NCBI RefSeq assembly: GCF_000520595.1
Contig: NZ_KI914989.1
Span: 225,312 to 271,378, forward strand
DNA: 46,067 nt
Origin: Arthrobacter sp. H5
GTDB taxonomy: Bacteria; Actinomycetota; Actinomycetes; Actinomycetales; Micrococcaceae
Reading direction: 5' to 3'
The position numbers and the translations under genes were made by a program. Each line of letters opens with the position of its first letter. The stretch's first letter is position 1. Shown piece after piece: positions 39,384-46,067 of the stretch. The notes under the pieces are model-generated. The model was given only the letters and a program-made list of their open reading frames with translations. It had not been told where the DNA came from and did not search any database.

Positions 39384-39389
39384 TAGACT
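39384..39389 (+). promoter_or_regulatory. Candidate -10 element of secY-adk-map
   Basis: TAGACT at 39384-39389, 52 bases before the secY start and after the rplO terminator, resembles other -10 candidates here. No good -35 hexamer was found 16-18 bases upstream. Confidence 0.35.
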
Positions 39390-39440
39390 CGGTTGTTGTG
39401 TATTGTCCGCGATGGACAACCAAGACTTTCAGGAGGACGC

Positions 39441-40754
39441 TTGCTAAGCGCTATTGGCCGGGCTTTCCGGACGCCAGACTTGCGGCGCAAGCTGTTGTTC
39501 ACGCTGGGGATCATCACAATCTTCCGACTGGGTGCTTTTATTCCTGCCCCCGGTGTTGATTACGGCAACGTGCAGCAATGTTTGCAGCTCGGCAATACAG
39601 AGGGCGGCCTCTACCAGTTCGTCAACCTCTTCAGCGGCGGTGCACTGCTGCAGGTTTCCGTATTTGCTCTCGGAATCATGCCGTACATTACTGCCAGCAT
39701 CATCACCCAGCTTCTACGGGTGGTCATTCCACGCTTCCAGGAGCTCCATCAGGAAGGCGCACAGGGGCAGACGCAACTGACCCAGTACACCCGCTACCTG
39801 ACCATTGCACTCGGTCTGCTCAACGCCACGACACTGGTGTCGCTGGCGCGCTCCGGAGCACTCCTGGGTGACTGCCCCGTGCCGATCATTCCGGACGACA
39901 GCCTGATCACCATCGCGCTGCTCATCGTCACTCTGACAGCGGGAACCGGCCTCATCATGTGGATGGGCGAGCTTGTGACCGAGAAGGGCGTCGGAAACGG
40001 CATGTCCCTCCTCATCTTCACCGCCATCGCCGCAGGCTTCCCCACTTCGCTGGGTGAGATCCTCCGCACGCAGGGTTGGAACGTGTTCCTCGGAGTGCTT
40101 GCCATCGGCTTGCTGGTGGTTGTGCTCGTGATCTTCGTGGAGCAGTCCCAGCGACGGATCCCGGTGCAGTACGCCAAGCGGATGGTGGGCAGGCGGACGC
40201 TCGGCGGCAGCAGCACCTACATCCCCATCAAGGTCAACATGGCCGGCGTGATCCCCGTGATCTTCGCTTCCTCCATGCTCTACCTGCCATCATTGATTGC
40301 CCAGTTCAATACCCCGACGGACGGTCAGACACCGCCGCCGGAATGGGTCAACTTCATCACCACGTATCTGGCAAACGGCGACCACCCCCTCTACATGGGG
40401 CTCTACTTTGCCATGATCGTGTTCTTCACCTACTTCTACGTTGCCATCACGTTCAACCCGGACGAGGTGTCGGAGAACATGAAGAAGTACGGCGGATTCA
40501 TTCCCGGCATCCGGGCCGGCAAGCCGACTGCGGAGTACCTGCAGTACGTGCTCTCACGCATCACTCTTCCCGGTGCGCTGTACCTGGGCTTTGTGGCGCT
40601 GATTCCACTGATTGCACTGGTGGCCGTCGGCGCCAACCAGAACTTCCCGTTCGGCGGTACCTCAATCCTCATCATGGTGGGTGTTGGTCTTGAGACGGTA
40701 AAGCAGATTGATGCGCAGCTTCAGCAGCGTCATTACGAAGGGTTGTTGCGATGA
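39441..40754 (+). CDS. secY: Preprotein translocase subunit SecY
   Basis: 437 residues with ten transmembrane helices, the pore of the Sec channel. TTG 39441 is chosen because AGGAGG (39431-39436) stands 4 bases upstream and 'MLSAIGRAFRTPDLRRKLLF' matches family starts; the frame runs back to 39393. Landmarks are helix 1 'LFTLGIITIFRLGAFIPAPG', plug-region 'NLFSGGALLQVSVFALGIMP', 'YITASIITQLL' and the C5 cytoplasmic loop 'GGFIPGIRAGKPTAEYLQYV'. Its TGA overlaps the adk ATG. Confidence 0.97.
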   Translation: MLSAIGRAFRTPDLRRKLLFTLGIITIFRLGAFIPAPGVDYGNVQQCLQLGNTEGGLYQFVNLFSGGALLQVSVFALGIMPYITASIITQLLRVVIPRFQELHQEGAQGQTQLTQYTRYLTIALGLLNATTLVSLARSGALLGDCPVPIIPDDSLITIALLIVTLTAGTGLIMWMGELVTEKGVGNGMSLLIFTAIAAGFPTSLGEILRTQGWNVFLGVLAIGLLVVVLVIFVEQSQRRIPVQYAKRMVGRRTLGGSSTYIPIKVNMAGVIPVIFASSMLYLPSLIAQFNTPTDGQTPPPEWVNFITTYLANGDHPLYMGLYFAMIVFFTYFYVAITFNPDEVSENMKKYGGFIPGIRAGKPTAEYLQYVLSRITLPGALYLGFVALIPLIALVAVGANQNFPFGGTSILIMVGVGLETVKQIDAQLQQRHYEGLLR

Positions 40755-41323
40755 CAAGAATGCTGATTATTGGTCCTCCGGGGTCCGGCAAGGGCACGCA
40801 GGCGGCACGCATCTCCGAACGGCTTGGCGTTGTTGCCATCTCCACCGGCGACATCTTCCGGGAAAACGTCAAGAACGAAACACCGTTGGGCATCGAAGCC
40901 AAGAAGTACATGGATGCCGGAGACTTTGTGCCGGACAGCGTCACCAACAGTATGGTGCGGGAACGGCTGAAGGCCGACGACGTCCAGGAGGGCTTCCTAC
41001 TGGACGGCTACCCGCGCACGGCGGCCCAGGTCGCCGAGCTGGACGACATCCTGAGGGAAACGGACCTCGATCTGGACGTGGTGCTTCAACTCACCGCCCA
41101 GGATGAGGAACTGATCCGCCGACTCACGGGCCGGGCAACGCTGGACGGCCGCTCCGATGACAACGAAGCTGTCATCAAGCACCGCCTGGACCTGTACCAC
41201 CAGCAGACCGAGGCCGTGGTCTCCCAGTACGAGGCACGCGGAATCGTTGCCAAGGTGGACGGGATCGGCGTGATCGACGAGGTCACCGAGCGGGTCATGT
41301 ACGCCATCAAGGTCACGCAGTAG
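40751..41323 (+). CDS. adk: Adenylate kinase, short-lid form
   Basis: 190 residues. P-loop 'LIIGPPGSGKGTQAARISER', AMP-binding 'ISTGDIFRENV' and 'GFLLDGYPRTAAQ' are intact; the lid is the short type with 'RLTGRATLDGRSDDNEAVIK' and no zinc cysteines. It interconverts ATP, ADP and AMP. The ATG overlaps the secY stop (ATGA); map begins one base past its stop. Confidence 0.98.
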   Translation: MTRMLIIGPPGSGKGTQAARISERLGVVAISTGDIFRENVKNETPLGIEAKKYMDAGDFVPDSVTNSMVRERLKADDVQEGFLLDGYPRTAAQVAELDDILRETDLDLDVVLQLTAQDEELIRRLTGRATLDGRSDDNEAVIKHRLDLYHQQTEAVVSQYEARGIVAKVDGIGVIDEVTERVMYAIKVTQ

Positions 41324-41324
41324 G

Positions 41325-42149
41325 ATGTTCCGGCAGCAACGGGTCGAGTACAAGACCACCAACCAGATCCGTGTCATGCGCAAGGCGGGCCTGGTGCTTT
41401 CCAGGGCGCTGGATGAGACTGTTGCGGCAGCCGCCGTCGGGCTGTCCACGCATGACCTGGACGGAGTCTTCGCCGCCGTGCTGAAAAGCGAGGGCGCCAC
41501 GTCCAACTTCCTCGGTTACCACGGCTTCCCGGCCAGCATCTGCGTCTCGGTCAACGAGGAAGTGGTGCACGGCATCCCGGGGGACAGGATCCTGCAGGAC
41601 GGCGACATCCTGTCGATCGATGGCGGCGCCATCGTGGACGGCTGGCACTCGGATTCGGCCAGGACCGTGATCGTTGGCACACCACGCCCCGAGGACCAGC
41701 GGCTGTCGGAGGTCACCGAAGAGGCAATGTGGCATGGCATTGCAGCGCTGCCCAAGGGCAGGTTCGTTGGCGACATCGGTTGTGCAATTGACGATTATGT
41801 TTCCGGGGTCCATGGAGCGCCCCTGGGTATCCTCCGGGACTATGTGGGTCATGGAATCGGCACGCAGATGCACCAGTCGCCGGATGTGCTGAATTACCGC
41901 ACCAGCCACCGGGGCCCAAAGATCAAGCCAGGACTCTGCCTTGCCATTGAACCCATGCTGGTACTCGGCGGCCTGGAAACGGCGGTTCTCGAGGACGACT
42001 GGACCGTGGTCACCACGGACGGCAAGCGTTCCTGCCAGTGGGAGCAAACGGTCGCAGTGCACGACGGCGGCATCTGGGTTCTCAGCGCTGAAGACGGCGG
42101 TGCCTCCCGGCTTGCTGCCCACGGCGTTACTCCCGTTCCGCTGGTCTGA
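41325..42149 (+). CDS. map: Methionine aminopeptidase type I
   Basis: 274 residues. Metal ligands are visible as Asp99, Asp110, His175, Glu208 and Glu239 in 'LSIDGGAIVDGWHSDSARTV', 'VGHGIGTQMH', 'AIEPML' and 'WEQTVAV'; His82 in 'VVHGIPG' is the substrate-binding histidine. It removes the initiator methionine from nascent proteins. The last 25 residues ('SAEDGGASRLAAHGVTPVPL') are a short tail. It is coupled to secY and adk, an order common in Gram-positives. Confidence 0.96.
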   Translation: MFRQQRVEYKTTNQIRVMRKAGLVLSRALDETVAAAAVGLSTHDLDGVFAAVLKSEGATSNFLGYHGFPASICVSVNEEVVHGIPGDRILQDGDILSIDGGAIVDGWHSDSARTVIVGTPRPEDQRLSEVTEEAMWHGIAALPKGRFVGDIGCAIDDYVSGVHGAPLGILRDYVGHGIGTQMHQSPDVLNYRTSHRGPKIKPGLCLAIEPMLVLGGLETAVLEDDWTVVTTDGKRSCQWEQTVAVHDGGIWVLSAEDGGASRLAAHGVTPVPLV

Positions 42150-42152
42150 CCG

Positions 42153-42173
42153 CCGGCATAGTGCGCCGGGTTT
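42153..42173 (+). terminator. Weak hairpin after map
   Basis: CCGGC (42153-42157) pairs with GCCGG (42165-42169), followed by GTTTCCTG. The stem is only 5 bp, so termination may be partial. Confidence 0.4.
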
Positions 42174-42179
42174 CCTGAT

Positions 42180-42208
42180 TTAACTTTAGCCGCGCCTTAG
42201 CGTAGAGT
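42180..42208 (+). promoter_or_regulatory. Promoter candidate for infA
   Basis: TTAACT (42180-42185), a 17-base spacer and TAGAGT (42203-42208). The -10 and next four bases (TAGAGTTGAC) are identical to those ahead of rpsL. It would give a leader of about 125 bases before infA. Confidence 0.5.
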
Positions 42209-42340
42209 TGACTGTTGGTTGTCTCTACTTCTGTGCCCATTTCCGGGCTTTTCCGCGTCAGCGGATCATGGCGGGTTAGGCAATCAAAACCCCAAACCCG
42301 TCCGCCGTACAAACGGTGGGCACTTACGTTAGCGGAGGAT

Positions 42341-42562
42341 ATGGCCAAGAAAGACGGTGTCATTGAGATAGAAGGCACTGTGAACGAGGCACTGCCCAAC
42401 GCGATGTTCCGCGTTGAGCTGGCCAACGGACACATTGTTCTCGCCCACATCTCAGGAAAGATGCGCCAGCACTACATCCGAATCCTTCCTGAGGACAGGG
42501 TAGTCGTGGAACTGAGCCCTTATGACCTCACACGGGGTCGTATTGTCTACCGCTACAAATAA
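42341..42562 (+). CDS. infA: Translation initiation factor IF-1
   Basis: 73 residues, the standard S1/OB-fold protein: '[20 protein letters not shown]', '[20 protein letters not shown]' and '[20 protein letters not shown]'. It occupies the 30S A site during initiation. ATG 42341 is preceded by GGAGGAT; the frame extending back to 42215 crosses the promoter and is rejected. rpmJ follows 85 bases later, starting the alpha block. Confidence 0.98.
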   Translation: MAKKDGVIEIEGTVNEALPNAMFRVELANGHIVLAHISGKMRQHYIRILPEDRVVVELSPYDLTRGRIVYRYK

Positions 42563-42647
42563 GCACAATTGATCAAAGCCCGGCCATTCTCCAGCAGAAT
42601 GGACGGGTGCCTACACAGCACAATCTGCAACAACGCAAAGGAAAACC

Positions 42648-42761
42648 ATGAAGGTACAGCCGAGCGTGAAGCGGATCTGCGACAAGTGCCAGGTGGTTCG
42701 CCGCAAGGGCAATGTACTCGTGATCTGCGAAAACCCGCGCCACAAGCAGCGTCAGGGCTAG
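42648..42761 (+). CDS. rpmJ: 50S ribosomal protein L36
   Basis: 37 residues, easily missed because of size. '[20 protein letters not shown]' with zinc ligands Cys11, Cys14, Cys27 and His32 ('[13 protein letters not shown]'), so this is the zinc-containing form. AAAGGAAAA precedes the ATG. The gap of 167 bases to rpsM holds small stems such as TCTCC/GGAGA and CCCCGG/CCGGGG. Confidence 0.97.
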   Translation: MKVQPSVKRICDKCQVVRRKGNVLVICENPRHKQRQG

Positions 42762-42928
42762 ATCTCTCCTCTTGGAGAATTCAACCCACGCGCAGTAAAT
42801 CCATATAGGCAAAGCAGGATCCAACGCATTACGGATTCACACCCCCGGGCACCGAGGCCGGGGACCAGGAAACCTCCTGGGCACGCTTTGTTTCAGACCT
42901 CCGGTATCACCAAAGGAGAACAGCCACT

Positions 42929-43306
42929 ATGGCACGTCTCGCTGGCGTAGACATTCCCCGCGAAAAGCGGGTAGTGATAGCGCTTACCTACATTTACGGC
43001 GTGGGCAAGACCCGTGCGGATCAGACAATCGCGGAAACCGGGATCAGCCCGGATACGCGCGTCAAGGATCTCACTGACGCTGAGCTGTTGCAGCTTCGTG
43101 ACTACATTGAAGGCAACTACAAGGTTGAGGGTGACCTCCGCCGTGAGGTGGCCGCCGACATCCGCCGCAAGGTGGAGATCGGCAGCTACGAAGGCATCCG
43201 GCACCGCCGCGGCCTTCCCGTGCGCGGACAGCGCACCAAGACCAACGCGCGCACCCGCAAGGGTCCCAAGCGCACCGTCGCAGGCAAGAAGAAGGCCGCC
43301 CGCTAA
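42929..43306 (+). CDS. rpsM: 30S ribosomal protein S13
   Basis: 125 residues. '[20 protein letters not shown]', '[20 protein letters not shown]' and '[20 protein letters not shown]' with the Lys/Arg-rich end '[16 protein letters not shown]' are typical. S13 contacts L5 across the subunit interface. AAAGGAGAA precedes the ATG. A 116-base gap with a small stem CTTAGC/GCTAAG (43325-43346) separates it from rpsK. Confidence 0.98.
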   Translation: MARLAGVDIPREKRVVIALTYIYGVGKTRADQTIAETGISPDTRVKDLTDAELLQLRDYIEGNYKVEGDLRREVAADIRRKVEIGSYEGIRHRRGLPVRGQRTKTNARTRKGPKRTVAGKKKAAR

Positions 43307-43422
43307 TCCTTAATCGCCCCCTAACTTAGCTCGCAAGCTCGCTAAGCCAGGGAACCCGGCGATCATGGGCCCACTGGCCCGGTCTGCCTTAGACCCTCAA
43401 CCAAAACTTTGTAGGAGAAGCA

Positions 43423-43824
43423 ATGCCCCCCAAGACTCGTGGAGCGGTGCGCAAGCCGCGTCGCAAGGATAAGAAGAATATTGCGTTTGGACAGGCGCAT
43501 ATCAAGAGCACGTTCAACAACACTATTGTCTCCATCACGGATCCTTCAGGAGCCGTCATTTCATGGGCTTCCGCCGGTGAAGTTGGATTCAAGGGTTCGC
43601 GTAAGTCCACCCCATACGCTGCGCAGACCGCAGCCGAGGCCGCAGCGAAGCGCGCTCAGGAACACGGCGTCCGCAAGGTTGACGTCTTCGTGAAGGGCCC
43701 AGGCTCCGGACGCGAAACCGCCATCCGTTCGCTCCAGGCTGCAGGCCTCGAGGTTGGCTCCATTCAGGACGTCACCCCCAGCGCCCACAACGGCTGCCGC
43801 CCCCCGAAGCGCCGCCGCGTCTAA
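43423..43824 (+). CDS. rpsK: 30S ribosomal protein S11
   Basis: 133 residues. '[20 protein letters not shown]', '[20 protein letters not shown]' and the C-terminal '[16 protein letters not shown]' identify it. S11 lies on the platform at the E site. GTAGGAGAAG precedes the ATG. The gene that often follows, rpsD, is absent; rpoA follows after 167 structured bases. Confidence 0.98.
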   Translation: MPPKTRGAVRKPRRKDKKNIAFGQAHIKSTFNNTIVSITDPSGAVISWASAGEVGFKGSRKSTPYAAQTAAEAAAKRAQEHGVRKVDVFVKGPGSGRETAIRSLQAAGLEVGSIQDVTPSAHNGCRPPKRRRV

Positions 43825-43834
43825 TTAGCTTTAT

Positions 43835-43897
43835 GGCGTTGAAGTGCCGCCCTGCAGTGCAACCGGTCTCCGGACACTGGGGGCGGCCTTTGACGCC
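43835..43897 (+). promoter_or_regulatory. Nested hairpin between rpsK and rpoA
   Basis: GGCGT (43835-43839) with ACGCC (43893-43897), enclosing GCCGCCC (43846-43852) with GGGCGGC (43881-43887). It lies 95 bases upstream of the rpoA start and could be a processing or attenuation site; CTTTG follows the inner stem. Confidence 0.5.
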
Positions 43898-43991
43898 ACA
43901 TACCCAAGCTAATGAGCTTTGGCTTGCTAGCTGTCCCTTTCCACCATTTGTGTTGCGTCATATAGCGGATGCTCCCTGAAAGGAAATGTAA

Positions 43992-45005
43992 GTGCTTATT
44001 GCACAGCGCCCCACCCTGACCGAAGAAGTAGTAGCCGATAACCGGTCACGGTTTGTCATTGAACCGCTGGAGCCCGGTTTCGGCTACACACTCGGAAACT
44101 CACTTCGCCGCACCCTGCTGTCCTCGATTCCCGGAGCCGCTGTCACCAGCATCCGCATCGACGGCGTGCTGCACGAGTTCACCACGGTTCCAGGTGTCAA
44201 GGAAGATGTCACCGAGATCATCCTGAACATCAAGAACCTTGCGGTCTCCTCCGAGCATGACGAGCCAGTGGTTGCCTACCTGCGCAAGCAGGGACCCGGC
44301 GTCGTCACCGCTGCGGACATCGCACCGCCGGCCGGTGTGGAATTCCACAACCCGGACCTGCACATTGCCACGCTGAACTCGAAGGGCAAGTTCGAGCTTG
44401 AACTGACCATCGAGCGCGGCCGCGGCTACGTTTCGGCTTCACAGAACAAGTCAGGCGACTCGGAGATCGGCCGTATTCCGGTTGACTCCATTTACTCGCC
44501 TGTTCTGAAGGTGACCTTCCGCGTGGAAGCCACCCGTGTTGAACAGCGCACCGACTTTGACCGCCTGATTGTCGACGTCGAAACCAAGGACGCCATTGCA
44601 CCGCGCGACGCCGTCGCCTCAGCAGGCACCACCCTGGTGGAGCTGTTTGGGCTGGCCCGCGAACTCAACACCGCAGCCGAGGGTATTGAGATTGGCCCGT
44701 CGCCAACCGACGCCGCTCTTGCGGCTGACATGGCACTGCCCATTGAAGACCTTGAGCTGACCGTGCGGTCCTACAACTGCCTCAAGCGCGAGGGCATCCA
44801 CACAGTGGGTGAGCTCGTTGCACGTTCCGAGGCTGACCTGATGGACATCCGTAACTTCGGTGCCAAGTCCATCGACGAGGTCAAGGCCAAGCTGGTGGAA
44901 CTCGGGTTGTCCCTCAAGGATTCCCCTCCAGGGTTTGACCTTGCAGCCCGCGCCGCAGCCATCGAAGAGGACGACGACGCCGCCTACGGCGACGAAGAGC
45001 TCTAA
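43992..45005 (+). CDS. rpoA: DNA-directed RNA polymerase subunit alpha
   Basis: 337 residues. The N-terminal assembly domain has '[20 protein letters not shown]', '[20 protein letters not shown]' and '[17 protein letters not shown]'; the C-terminal domain that contacts UP elements and activators begins near 250 with '[20 protein letters not shown]' and '[14 protein letters not shown]'. An acidic tail '[13 protein letters not shown]' closes it. The start is GTG 43992 after AAAGGAAA. Confidence 0.98.
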   Translation: MLIAQRPTLTEEVVADNRSRFVIEPLEPGFGYTLGNSLRRTLLSSIPGAAVTSIRIDGVLHEFTTVPGVKEDVTEIILNIKNLAVSSEHDEPVVAYLRKQGPGVVTAADIAPPAGVEFHNPDLHIATLNSKGKFELELTIERGRGYVSASQNKSGDSEIGRIPVDSIYSPVLKVTFRVEATRVEQRTDFDRLIVDVETKDAIAPRDAVASAGTTLVELFGLARELNTAAEGIEIGPSPTDAALAADMALPIEDLELTVRSYNCLKREGIHTVGELVARSEADLMDIRNFGAKSIDEVKAKLVELGLSLKDSPPGFDLAARAAAIEEDDDAAYGDEEL

Positions 45006-45068
45006 CACCAGATCCGCCTGTCCGCCGCTGGGAAGCGGCGGCCAGGACCACTAAGAGGAGAAACAATC

Positions 45069-45863
45069 ATGCCCACACCAACAAAGGGCCCACGTCTCGG
45101 AGGCGGTGCGGCGCACGAGCGCCTGATGCTCGCCAACTTGGCCGCCTCACTGTTTGAGCACAAGCGAATCACCACCACCGTCACCAAGGCTAAGCGGCTC
45201 CGTCCCTACGCCGAGCGGCTGATCACCTTCGCGAAGAAGGGCGATCTGGCATCGCGCCGTCGTGTCCTGGGTGTCATCAGCAGCAAGGGCATTGTCCACG
45301 AGCTGTTCACCGACATTGCCCCTGCTGTGGCAAACCGCAACGGCGGCTACACCCGCATCACCAAGATCGGCAACCGCAAGGGCGACAACGCTCCCATGGC
45401 CGTCATCGAACTGGTGCTGGACGCTGTCTCAGCGAAGCAGGCTGTAGTTGCTGAAGCTGACAAGGCTGCGGAACTGGCTGCTGCAAAGCAGGCCGCAGCA
45501 GCCGCACCAGTGGCATCCGCTGAATCCGCAGACTCACCGGAATCCGCAGACTCACCGGAATCCGCAGACTCCGCTGATTCACCGGAATCGGCTGACTCAG
45601 CAGAGTCCGCTCCTTCCGCGGACGAAGCTGCCACCGAAGATACGGCCAACGCCTTCGAGGGTTCGGTTCCAGCGCGTGAAGACGGCGAAGCCCCTGAGGG
45701 CTACGAGGTCAAGGGCAACGTGAACTCCATGAAGTTCCACGTACCCGGGTCCCACTGGTACAACACCACCGTCGCTGAAGTATGGTTCAAGTCAGCGGAG
45801 GATGCCGCAGCTGCAGGGTTTGTTCCTGCCGGCGGCGAAGATGCGCAGACGGTCGAGTCCTAA
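45069..45863 (+). CDS. rplQ: 50S ribosomal protein L17 with acidic linker and extra C-terminal domain
   Basis: 264 residues, about twice the usual length of roughly 120. Residues 1-120 are L17 ('[20 protein letters not shown]', '[20 protein letters not shown]'). Next comes an Ala-rich then acidic linker with repeated 'ESADSP' units, and residues about 212-258 form a compact extra domain '[20 protein letters not shown]', '[20 protein letters not shown]'. Similar C-terminal segments exist on other actinobacterial ribosomal proteins, and I recall the name sunset domain for this type, unverified. Function unknown. GAGGAG precedes the ATG. Confidence 0.96.
   Translation: MPTPTKGPRLGGGAAHERLMLANLAASLFEHKRITTTVTKAKRLRPYAERLITFAKKGDLASRRRVLGVISSKGIVHELFTDIAPAVANRNGGYTRITKIGNRKGDNAPMAVIELVLDAVSAKQAVVAEADKAAELAAAKQAAAAAPVASAESADSPESADSPESADSADSPESADSAESAPSADEAATEDTANAFEGSVPAREDGEAPEGYEVKGNVNSMKFHVPGSHWYNTTVAEVWFKSAEDAAAAGFVPAGGEDAQTVES
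45522..45575 (+). repeat. 18-base tandem repeat inside rplQ linker
   Basis: GAATCCGCAGACTCACCG occurs at 45522-45539 and 45540-45557 exactly, and a third partial copy starts at 45558. Each unit encodes ESADSP. Further degenerate copies follow. Confidence 0.88.
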
Positions 45864-45892
45864 CAGCCCCACCGTGGCTGCCTGAGGATTGT

Positions 45893-46067
45893 ATGACTGA
45901 ACAGAAGCCCGCTGTCCCGTTGGGGGATGGCGGGCTTCTGCGTGTCCGGCTGGACCTCGCCTATGACGGCGCTCCTTTTTCCGGCTGGGCGATCCAGCCC
46001 ACGCTGCCCACTGTGCAGGGCGTCATTGAAGCTGCGCTGCGGCTCGTGATCCGCCGGCCGGTGAGAC
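45893..46067 (+). CDS. truA: tRNA pseudouridine synthase A, partial (C-terminus off window)
   Basis: 58 codons are visible. After a 16-residue lead the TruA start appears: '[20 protein letters not shown]' and '[12 protein letters not shown]'. The catalytic Asp of the family lies beyond the window. TruA makes pseudouridine at tRNA positions 38-40 and often follows rplQ. GAGG (45884-45887) 5 bases before the ATG supports this start. The first codons overlap an 11-bp terminator-like inverted repeat. Confidence 0.93.
   Translation, partial: MTEQKPAVPLGDGGLLRVRLDLAYDGAPFSGWAIQPTLPTVQGVIEAALRLVIRRPVR
45902..45940 (+). terminator. Terminator-like hairpin inside the 5' end of truA
   Basis: CAGAAGCCCGC (45902-45912) pairs perfectly with GCGGGCTTCTG (45930-45940), loop 17 bases, placed 38 bases past the rplQ stop and within codons 4-16 of truA. 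There is no T tract. Confidence 0.55.

Overview
The window is high-GC actinobacterial chromosome. Gene order, protein sequences and start-codon use (many GTG and TTG starts) fit an Arthrobacter-like member of the Micrococcaceae; this assignment rests on recognised protein sequences and not on a database search. Almost all of it is the large transcription/translation cluster: secE-nusG-rplKA, rplJL, rpoBC, the str genes (rpsL, rpsG, fusA, tuf), the S10 genes (rpsJ to rpsQ), the spc genes (rplN to rplO, then secY-adk-map) and the alpha genes (infA, rpmJ, rpsM, rpsK, rpoA, rplQ), ending in a partial truA.

Layout: 1-2345 holds a partial PspC-domain protein divergent from a PspC-sensor kinase and LuxR-type response regulator pair, probably an envelope-stress system. 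2353-3588 is a class I aminotransferase on the minus strand. tRNA-Trp (3807-3879) precedes secE-nusG, then rplK-rplA. Between rplA and rplJ lies an accessory block of about 5.5 kb: two tandem two-domain GNAT acetyltransferase paralogues, the second lacking its C-terminal acetyl-CoA motif; a FadR-type regulator; and a divergent four-carbon acid-sugar kinase plus 3-hydroxyacid dehydrogenase pair with two palindromic operator candidates. rplJL follows a leader that contains a terminator. A thiolase on the minus strand separates rplL from rpoB. Between tuf and rpsJ sits one accessory gene, an AbiEi/DUF559-like protein that seems to lack its C-terminus, followed by a 566-base gene-free stretch with small GC-rich repeats and the S10 leader.

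The core genes form translationally coupled blocks (many ATGA, GTGA and TAATG overlaps) separated by strong hairpins: after rplA, rplL, rpoC, tuf, rpsQ and rplO, and one placed inside the first codons of truA after rplQ. rpsN and rpsD are absent from their classical places. Several ribosomal proteins carry low-complexity or extra segments (L10, S3, L29, S5, L15 and above all L17).

No obviously new defence or mobile system was found. The most interesting signals are the L17 C-terminal domain with its acidic repeat linker, a four-tier hairpin between rpoB and rpoC, a possible pseudoknot in the rpsL leader, the terminator in the rplJ leader, and the paired operators of the sugar-acid locus.
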